A DNA stretch of 64,000 bases, from NCBI RefSeq assembly GCF_002086815.1, contig NZ_MVID01000005.1, positions 1 to 64,000 of the forward strand. The letters are read 5' to 3'. This document shows positions 58,781 to 64,000 of the stretch, piece by piece. The stretch comes from Mycolicibacterium parafortuitum. GTDB lineage: Bacteria > Actinomycetota > Actinomycetes > Mycobacteriales > Mycobacteriaceae. The translations under genes and the position numbers were made by a program. The first letter of the stretch is position 1, and the number at the start of each line of letters is the position of its first letter. The notes under the pieces are model-generated. The model saw only the letters and a program-made list of their open reading frames with translations. It did no database searches and was not told where the DNA came from.

Positions 58781-59977
58781 ATGGCATATGACGTCGCCCG
58801 GGTGCGTGGTTTGCATCCTTCGCTGGGCGATGGCTGGGTGCACATGGACCCCCAGAACGGCATGTTGCTTCCCGACTCGGTGGGCCGGGCGGTCTCCACC
58901 GCATTCCGCGGCTCGATGCCGACGACGGCCAGTGCCCATCCCGCGGCCAGGCGCAGTGCAGCGGTGCTGGCCGCGGCCCGCCAAGCGGTGGCCGACCTCG
59001 TCAACGCCGATCCGGCGGGTGTGGTGCTGGGCGCCGACCGGGCGGTGCTGCTGACCTCGCTGGCCGACGCCGCATCGGGTCGCGTCGGCCTGGGCTACGA
59101 GCTGGTGGTGACCCGCCTGGACGACGAGGCCAACATCGCGCCGTGGCTGCGCGCCGCCGACCGCTTCGGCGCGAAGGTGAAGTGGGCCGAGGTCGACATC
59201 GAGACCGGTGAGCTGCCCAGCTGGCAGTGGGAGGGCCTGGTCAGCCGGCCCACCCGGGTCGTCGCAATCACCTCTGCCTCAGCGACTCTGGGGACCGTCA
59301 CCGAATTGCGCGAGGTGACCAAGCTGGTGCACGAGGTCAACGGCATGGTGATCGTCGACCATTCCGCCGGCGCGCCGTACCGGCTGCTCGACATCAACGA
59401 GATCGATGCCGACGTGATCGCCGTCAACGCCCAAGCCTGGGGCGGCCCGCCGATCGGGGCGTTGGTGTTCCGCGACCCGTCGGTGATCGACAACTTCGGT
59501 TCGGTCTCGCTGGATCCGTACGCCACCGGTGCAGCCCGTCTCGAGCTCGGCGCCCACCAGTTCGGCATGCTGGCCGGGGTGGTCGCGAGCATTGAATACC
59601 TTTCCGCTCTTGATGACTCGGCTCAGGGCACGCGCAGGGAGCGGCTGGCCCTTTCGATGCGGTCGGCGGCGGCCTACATGAGTGGGTTGTTCGACTACCT
59701 GCTGACGTCGCTGCGCTCGCTGCCGACGGTCACGGTGATCGGAAGCCCCGAGGTCCGGATCCCGGTGCTGAGCCTCGCGATGGAGAACGTGCCGGCCGAG
59801 CGTGTCGTGCAGCGACTGGCGGACAACGGGATTCTGGCGATCGCGAACGCGCAATCGCGGGTGCTGGACGTGATCGGGGTCAACGACGTCGGCGGTGCGG
59901 TCACCATCGGGCTGGCGCACTACAGCACCGCGGCCGAGGTCGATCAGCTGGTGCGCGCACTCGCCTCGCTCGGTTGA
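58781..59977 (+). CDS. Cysteine-desulfurase-like (class V aminotransferase) protein lacking the PLP lysine (Rv3778c-like)
   Basis: A 398-residue protein of the aminotransferase class V / SufS-like family. The PLP-side Asp in [14 protein letters not shown] is kept. The usual Lys motif is replaced by [18 protein letters not shown] (about residues 212-229): no lysine is present, and no Cys persulfide loop is seen. It is therefore likely non-catalytic as a desulfurase, or acts without covalent PLP. It starts at ATG 58781 with GAAGG upstream. Its place next to bpa and the quinone oxidoreductase is shared with M. tuberculosis; its role is unknown. Confidence 0.88.
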   Translation: MAYDVARVRGLHPSLGDGWVHMDPQNGMLLPDSVGRAVSTAFRGSMPTTASAHPAARRSAAVLAAARQAVADLVNADPAGVVLGADRAVLLTSLADAASGRVGLGYELVVTRLDDEANIAPWLRAADRFGAKVKWAEVDIETGELPSWQWEGLVSRPTRVVAITSASATLGTVTELREVTKLVHEVNGMVIVDHSAGAPYRLLDINEIDADVIAVNAQAWGGPPIGALVFRDPSVIDNFGSVSLDPYATGAARLELGAHQFGMLAGVVASIEYLSALDDSAQGTRRERLALSMRSAAAYMSGLFDYLLTSLRSLPTVTVIGSPEVRIPVLSLAMENVPAERVVQRLADNGILAIANAQSRVLDVIGVNDVGGAVTIGLAHYSTAAEVDQLVRALASLG

Positions 59978-59983
59978 TCCTCG

Positions 59984-60958
59984 CTAAACGTCAACGCGCA
60001 GAATGACTTTCCCGGACACGTCGCCGGAGGCCAGCAGTTCGTGGGCGGCCTTGGCCTCCGACATCGGGAACTCGGCGCCGATCACCGGACGTACCTCGCC
60101 GTCCTGAACCAGCGGCCACACGTTCTCGACCACCTCGGCGACGATCTCGCTCTTGCTGCCGGGCCCGTCGACGGGCCGTGAGCGCAGCGCGGTGGCGATC
60201 ACGCTGCCGCGCTTGGCGAGGAGCTTGCCGATGTTGAGTTCTGCTTTGACGCCGCCCTGCATGCCGATGATCACCAGCCGTCCGCCGGTGGCAAGCGCGT
60301 CGATGTTGCGGTCGAGGTAGGCCGCGCCCATGATGTCGAGGATCACCCCGGCGCCACCGGCCTCGCGGACCACCGAGACGAAGTCCTCGTTGCGGTAGTC
60401 GATGGTGATCTCGGCGCCGAGTTCGGCGCACAGATCGAGCTTGTTGCGGGAGCCCGCGGTGACGGCGACCGGACAGCCCAACGCCCGCGCGACCTGGGTG
60501 GCGTGGGAACCGATACCGCTGGCCCCGCCGTGCACGAGGAACAGTTCGGGAGCGGTCAGGCGCGCGGTCATCACCACGTTGGACCAGACGGTGCACGCGA
60601 CCTCGGGCAGCCCCGCGGCGTGATGCAGCGGCACCCCGTCCGGAACCGGCATCACCTGACCGGCGGGCACCGCGACGTACTCGGCGTAGCCACCGCCGGC
60701 CAGCAAAGCGCAGACCGGCTGCCCCTCGGTCCAGCCGGTGACCCCGTCGCCGAGCGCGGCGATCGTTCCCGCCGCTTCCAGGCCGAGAACGTCGCTGGCC
60801 CCGGGCGGCGGGGGGTACTTTCCGGCGGCCTGAAGCAGGTCGGCGCGATTCACCCCGGCCGCCACGACCTTGATCAAAATCTCGCCCGATTTGGGGGCGG
60901 CGTCTGTCACAGACTGCCAATTCAGCTGGTCAGGGGCCCCCGCCACGATCGCACGCAT
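59984..60958 (-). CDS. Zinc-independent quinone oxidoreductase (Rv3777-like)
   Basis: A 324-residue medium-chain reductase of the quinone-oxidoreductase type. The N-terminal GroES-like half opens MRAIVAGAPDQLNW. The NADPH motif FLVHGGASGIGSHATQVARALG lies near 145-166. No zinc ligands are seen. The frame runs on upstream, but ATG 60958 is chosen: TAGCGT lies seven bases upstream and M. tuberculosis Rv3777 begins the same way. ATG 60964 is two codons longer. It is divergent from a MarR gene with an inverted repeat between. Confidence 0.9.
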   Translation of the reverse strand: MRAIVAGAPDQLNWQSVTDAAPKSGEILIKVVAAGVNRADLLQAAGKYPPPPGASDVLGLEAAGTIAALGDGVTGWTEGQPVCALLAGGGYAEYVAVPAGQVMPVPDGVPLHHAAGLPEVACTVWSNVVMTARLTAPELFLVHGGASGIGSHATQVARALGCPVAVTAGSRNKLDLCAELGAEITIDYRNEDFVSVVREAGGAGVILDIMGAAYLDRNIDALATGGRLVIIGMQGGVKAELNIGKLLAKRGSVIATALRSRPVDGPGSKSEIVAEVVENVWPLVQDGEVRPVIGAEFPMSEAKAAHELLASGDVSGKVILRVDV

Positions 60959-60965
60959 TCCCATA

Positions 60966-60971
60966 ACGCTA
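60966..60971 (-). promoter_or_regulatory. -10 hexamer of the quinone oxidoreductase gene (leaderless)
   Basis: On the minus strand TAGCGT lies seven bases before ATG 60958 and decides that start over ATG 60964. Confidence 0.45.
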
Positions 60972-60979
60972 CTACGCTG

Positions 60980-61002
60980 GGGAAAGTCCCTGAGAATTTC
61001 CC
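60980..61002. promoter_or_regulatory. Inverted repeat, candidate MarR operator
   Basis: GGGAAA at 60980-60985 and TTTCCC at 60997-61002 form perfect 6-bp arms around an 11-base centre. The site lies between the two divergent -10 hexamers, so binding could affect both promoters. MarR-type regulators usually bind such dyads in divergent gaps. Confidence 0.45.
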
Positions 61003-61024
61003 ACGGGCAACACCTTTGCGGCCC

Positions 61025-61030
61025 TACTAT
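61025..61030 (+). promoter_or_regulatory. -10 hexamer of the MarR gene (leaderless)
   Basis: TACTAT lies six bases before ATG 61037, placing the transcription start at the start codon. Confidence 0.5.
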
Positions 61031-61036
61031 GTGGCC

Positions 61037-61549
61037 ATGGAGGGGATCATCGGGGGGCGCACGGCGAGCGATACGCCGGGGCTCGACATTGCTGAGCAAA
61101 GAGCGTGGCAGAACTTTCTGGACGCCGCGCTGAGGTTGTACGCGACCATGAACCGGTCGCTTTCGGACGAACACGGGCTGACGCTGAACGACGTGCGGCT
61201 GCTCGACATGCTGGCGAAGTCGCCGACGGGGTCGGCGCGGATGGGGGACGTGGCGGAGACGCTGATGTCGCTGCCCAGCCGGGTGACACGCCAGATCCAC
61301 CGGCTGGAGGTGCAAGGCCTCGTGCTGCGCGGCGCCAGCCCGGACGACGGGCGCGGGGTGCTGGCCAGCATCACACCCGACGGCAGGACGGCTCTTGCCA
61401 AGGCGTTGCAGACGTACGGGTCCGCCGTGCGCGCGCACTTCCTGGACCGGCTCAGCCGGCCGCAGGTCACCGCCATGGGGGAGAACTGCCGGCGGATCAG
61501 CGCCGGGCTGAAAGCCGGTGGCCCGGCCGCGAAGATCGGTCGCGTCTAG
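61037..61549 (+). CDS. MarR-family transcriptional regulator
   Basis: A 170-residue winged-helix regulator. The MarR DNA-binding core is at about residues 45-105: LTLNDVRLLDMLAKSPTGSA, then AETLMSLPSRVTRQIHRLEVQGLVLR and the beta-wing ASPDDGRGVLASIT. The frame extends far upstream, but ATG 61037 with its adjacent -10 hexamer is the better start. It is divergent from the quinone oxidoreductase gene with an inverted repeat between, so control of that gene and itself is likely. The inducing ligand is unknown, possibly a phenolic or quinone. Confidence 0.88.
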   Translation: MEGIIGGRTASDTPGLDIAEQRAWQNFLDAALRLYATMNRSLSDEHGLTLNDVRLLDMLAKSPTGSARMGDVAETLMSLPSRVTRQIHRLEVQGLVLRGASPDDGRGVLASITPDGRTALAKALQTYGSAVRAHFLDRLSRPQVTAMGENCRRISAGLKAGGPAAKIGRV

Positions 61550-61559
61550 ACTGTCCCGC

Positions 61560-61649
61560 GGTGGCGTGGCAGAGCGGCCTAATGCACTCGCCTTGAAAGC
61601 GAGAGACGGCTAACACCGTCCGGGGGTTCAAATCCCTCCGCCACCGCCA
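61560..61649 (+). tRNA. tRNA-Ser(UGA)
   Basis: A 90-base tRNA with an encoded CCA. The acceptor stem pairs 61560-61566 (GGTGGCG) with 61639-61645 (CGCCACC), with discriminator G 61646. The anticodon loop CTTGAAA gives TGA at 61594-61596, reading UCN (mainly UCA) serine codons. A long variable arm with an internal stem follows, as in type II serine tRNAs, then the T arm GGGTTCAAATCCC-type. It begins ten bases after the MarR stop. Confidence 0.97.
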
Positions 61650-61735
61650 AGGGTCTGGTGTCCCCCGATCGGTGGACACCAGCATCAGCCGATCAACGGC
61701 TATGCGCGCGAGGCGATCTCGGCGACGATAGCGCC

Positions 61736-63067
61736 ATGCAGACGAGCGCACCGTTGGCCGGGGCCACCGATTTCGGCACCGATTCCGGCACCGATCGCGA
61801 GCTCCGGAAGATCTCGGTGGCCGGCTATGTCGGCTCGGCGATCGAGTTCTACGACTTCTTCATCTACGGCACCGCCGCGGCTCTGGTGTTCCCGACGGTG
61901 TTCTTTCCCGACCTCGGGCACACCATGGCGATCACCGCGTCGCTGGGCACCTTCGCCGCGGCCTTCGTCGCCCGGCCCGTCGGCGCGGCGGTGTTCGGCC
62001 ACTTCGGTGACCGGATCAGCCGCAAGCAGATGCTCGTCGCGACGCTGATGCTGATGGGTGTCGCGACCGTCGGCGTCGGCCTGATCCCGAGCACCGCGAG
62101 CATCGGGATCGTCGCGCCGCTGCTGCTGCTCACGATGCGGCTGGTGCAGGGCTTCGCCGTCGGCGGCGAATGGGCCGGGGCAGTGCTGATGAGCGCCGAG
62201 AATGCGCCCGCGCGCCGCCGCGGCTTCTACGGCATGTTCACCCAGCTCGGGCTCGGCACGGCGCTGGTGATGTCGAACCTGGTGTTCCTGGCCGTGCACG
62301 TCGCCGTCGGCGACGCGACCCCGGCGTTCATGCAGTGGGGCTGGCGCATCCCGTTCCTGCTCAGCGGGGTGCTGATCGTGACGGCGCTGGTCATCCGCCT
62401 CAGGATCAAGGACGACGCGATCGATGCCGGATCGTCCACGCGCTCAAAGGATTCCGGTATCCCGCTGGTGGCGTTGCTGCGCCGCCAGGGCAAGACGGTG
62501 CTGCTGGCCGGGGGCGCGGCGATGTGCGCGCCGATGCTGGTGTTCCAGGCCGGGACCTTCATCACCCACTACGCGGCCGACCACATGGAGTACTCGACCA
62601 ACGTCGTGCTGCTCAACAACGTGGTCGGCGGAATCTGCGCGATCGGGTGCGCGGCGCTGACCGCGATCCTCAGCGACACCCGCGGCAGGCGCCGGGTCAT
62701 GCTGATCGGGCTGTCGCTGGCCGCGCCGTGGTCGTTCGTGGTGATCCCGCTGATCGAGACCAACAACGAGATGGTGTTCGGGCTCGCGGTGGTGATCACC
62801 TACGCGTTGATCGGGACGTGCATGGGCCCGCTCGCGGCGTTCGTGCCGGAGGTGTTCGCCGGCGAGTACCGCTACACCGCGGCCGCGCTGGCGCACACCG
62901 GCGGGGCGATCATCGGCGGCGCGCTGCCGCCGGTGGTGTCGCCGGTGCTGATGGACACGTTCGGCGGCTGGGTGGTCGCGGTGATGATGGGCGGGCTCGC
63001 CGTGATCAGCGTGCTGTGCGCGGCGGCGCTGCCCGAGACATTGCCGCGGTTGACTGCTCCCCGGTGA
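61736..63067 (+). CDS. MFS transporter, metabolite:H+ symporter (MHS) type
   Basis: A 443-residue major facilitator with about 12 transmembrane helices. The start KISVAGYVGSAIEFYDFFIYGTAAALVF is characteristic of the MHS (shikimate/proline/alpha-ketoglutarate) group. Loop 2-3 motif GHFGDRISRKQML lies near residue 83, and the RLVQGFAVGGEWAGAVLM helix is typical. A second-half repeat, SDTRGRRRVMLIG, follows. It starts at ATG 61736; an upstream frame to 61658 would reach back to the tRNA. Its solute, probably an organic acid or compatible solute, cannot be read from sequence. Confidence 0.9.
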   Translation: MQTSAPLAGATDFGTDSGTDRELRKISVAGYVGSAIEFYDFFIYGTAAALVFPTVFFPDLGHTMAITASLGTFAAAFVARPVGAAVFGHFGDRISRKQMLVATLMLMGVATVGVGLIPSTASIGIVAPLLLLTMRLVQGFAVGGEWAGAVLMSAENAPARRRGFYGMFTQLGLGTALVMSNLVFLAVHVAVGDATPAFMQWGWRIPFLLSGVLIVTALVIRLRIKDDAIDAGSSTRSKDSGIPLVALLRRQGKTVLLAGGAAMCAPMLVFQAGTFITHYAADHMEYSTNVVLLNNVVGGICAIGCAALTAILSDTRGRRRVMLIGLSLAAPWSFVVIPLIETNNEMVFGLAVVITYALIGTCMGPLAAFVPEVFAGEYRYTAAALAHTGGAIIGGALPPVVSPVLMDTFGGWVVAVMMGGLAVISVLCAAALPETLPRLTAPR

Positions 63068-63068
63068 T

Positions 63069-63890
63069 CTACTCGCCGGTGAACTGAGGAGGCCGCTTCT
63101 CGAACATCGCCTTGATGCCCTCGGTGAGGTCCTTCGACGGCAGGAAGGCGGAGTTCCACGCGGCGACGTAGCGCAGGCTGGCCGCGACCTGGGCGGTGCG
63201 CTGCTCGTCGAGCACGTCCTTGACACCGTGCACGGTGTGCGGCGGGTTGGCGGCGATCTCGGCGGCGGTGGCCCGCGCGGCGGCCAGCGACGCGCCGGCG
63301 TCGGGGTAGACGTCGTTGACGAGCCCGATCTTCTCGGCGCGCGCGGCATCGATGTCCTTGCCCGTCAACGCCAGCTCGCGCAGATGCCCGTCGGACAGGA
63401 TCAGCGGAAGCCGCGCCAGCGAGCCCACGTCGGCGACGATCGCGAGCTTGACCTCGCGCACCGAGAACTTGGCGTCGGCGCTGGCGTAGCGGATGTCGAC
63501 GGCCGAGATCAGGTCCACGCCGCCGCCGATGCACCAGCCGTGCACCGACGCGATGGTCGGGGTCCGGCAGTCGGCGACCGCGGTGATCGCGTCCTGCATC
63601 GACTTCAGTCGGGCGTGGAAGTCGGCGCGGGGCTTCGACGAGCCCGCGTCGGACATCATCGAGCCGAGGGTCTCGCCCATCGCCGCCAGGTCGAGGCCGT
63701 AGCTGAAGTTGCGGCCCGAACCGGTCAGCACGATCGCGCGGACGTCGGGATCGGCGTCGAGCTCGTTGAACACGACCGGCATCTCGGCCCAGAACGCCGG
63801 GCCCATCGCATTGCCCTTGCCCGGTCCGATCAGCGTCACCGTAGCGATGTGGTCGCCGATCTCGACGGTGACCGATTCGTAGTTACTCAT
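63069..63890 (-). CDS. echA21: Crotonase-family protein EchA21, probable dienoyl-CoA isomerase
   Basis: A 273-residue crotonase (Rv3774-like). The oxyanion-hole segment is VHGWCIGGGVDLISAVDIRY. Asp126, Glu146 and Asp154 have exactly the spacing of the catalytic Asp176, Glu196 and Asp204 of mammalian delta3,5-delta2,4-dienoyl-CoA isomerase (ECH1), and the surrounding EVKLAIVADVGSLARLP is very like that enzyme. This argues for an isomerase of odd-position double bonds in unsaturated fatty-acid degradation, rather than a plain enoyl-CoA hydratase. It starts at ATG 63890. It converges on the MFS gene, one base apart. Confidence 0.93.
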   Translation of the reverse strand: MSNYESVTVEIGDHIATVTLIGPGKGNAMGPAFWAEMPVVFNELDADPDVRAIVLTGSGRNFSYGLDLAAMGETLGSMMSDAGSSKPRADFHARLKSMQDAITAVADCRTPTIASVHGWCIGGGVDLISAVDIRYASADAKFSVREVKLAIVADVGSLARLPLILSDGHLRELALTGKDIDAARAEKIGLVNDVYPDAGASLAAARATAAEIAANPPHTVHGVKDVLDEQRTAQVAASLRYVAAWNSAFLPSKDLTEGIKAMFEKRPPQFTGE

Positions 63891-63912
63891 GGGTAGCAGG
63901 CTAGCTACTCAC

Positions 63913-63980
63913 GGCGGCGAGCCGCCTATCGGGCACGGCGGCGAGCCGCCTATCGGCTAGGGCGGCGAGCCGCCCATCAG
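63913..63980. repeat. Three tandem 24-bp hairpin repeats upstream of echA21
   Basis: The unit GGCGGCGAGCCGCCTATCGG begins at 63913, 63937 and 63961, an exact 24-base period. The first two copies are identical and the third differs by two bases. Each contains the arms GGCGG and CCGCC around a CGAG loop, so three small hairpins can form in tandem. They lie 23 bases beyond the echA21 start, at the window edge. Confidence 0.9.
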
Positions 63981-64000
63981 GACGTCGCTGACCTTCGCGC

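Noticed and set aside
61658..61735. Longer start for the MFS transporter
   Set aside because: It would begin nine bases after the tRNA and adds a non-membrane, unconserved-looking segment; ATG 61736 directly precedes the family's usual N-terminus.

Overview
The window is chromosomal DNA of a high-GC mycobacterium, most likely a rapid-growing Mycolicibacterium. It carries the conserved mycobacterial cell-envelope locus corresponding to the M. tuberculosis Rv3774-Rv3839 region, in the opposite orientation. Gene names rest on protein motifs, lengths and gene order remembered from M. tuberculosis; no search was run.

Layout. 0-5.5 kb: a CPBP-type membrane protein, an iron-box-controlled DUF2470 protein, pheA, a histidine-phosphatase protein, a small Cys/His protein, a zincin-like protein and a septum-formation-like membrane protein. 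5.6-11.2 kb: serS, a PH-like protein, a metallo-beta-lactamase/Rieske fusion, two tandem acyltransferases and a HAD hydrolase. 11.3-14.2 kb: a PGRP/LGFP exported protein and the repetitive surface protein Erp. 14.4-20.9 kb: glf-glfT2-PAP2 phosphatase-ubiA-aftB (galactan polymerisation, decaprenyl-phosphoryl-arabinose precursor, terminal arabinosylation). 21.2-24.9 kb: fbpA (Ag85A), fbpD (MPT51), a lipoprotein and the cutinase-like Culp6. 25.1-34.0 kb: fadD32-pks13-accD4, the mycolic acid condensation operon. 34.1-36.4 kb: a DUF4331 protein and a PknF-like Ser/Thr kinase. 36.4-50.6 kb, minus strand: gtrA, dprE1, dprE2, aftA, embC, embA, embB (arabinan synthesis and the ethambutol and benzothiazinone targets). 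50.6-55.2 kb: accessory genes, namely an SOS-box-controlled 13E12/HNH gene, a deazaflavin-dependent oxidoreductase, a MocR regulator divergent from an AhpD-like gene, and a PPOX-fold gene with a DosR-like site. 55.2-58.3 kb, minus strand: bpa-wzt-glfT1-wzm (proteasome activator plus galactan initiation and export). 58.8-64 kb: a cysteine-desulfurase-like protein lacking the PLP lysine, a quinone oxidoreductase divergent from a MarR regulator, tRNA-Ser(UGA), an MFS transporter and echA21.

How it works together. GlfT1 starts galactan, GlfT2 extends it and Wzm/Wzt export it. UbiA, the PAP2 phosphatase and DprE1/DprE2 make decaprenyl-phosphoryl-arabinose. AftA, EmbA/B/C and AftB build the arabinan. 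FadD32-Pks13-AccD4 make mycolates, which the Ag85 proteins attach to it. The most interesting regulatory signals are an IdeR box upstream of a HugZ-like gene, a five-unit 9-bp GTGAC array between erp and glf (resembling the described MtrA motif), a perfect LexA box over the start codon of the 13E12 gene, and a recurring TANNNT hexamer 6-8 nt upstream of start codons that predicts many leaderless mRNAs.
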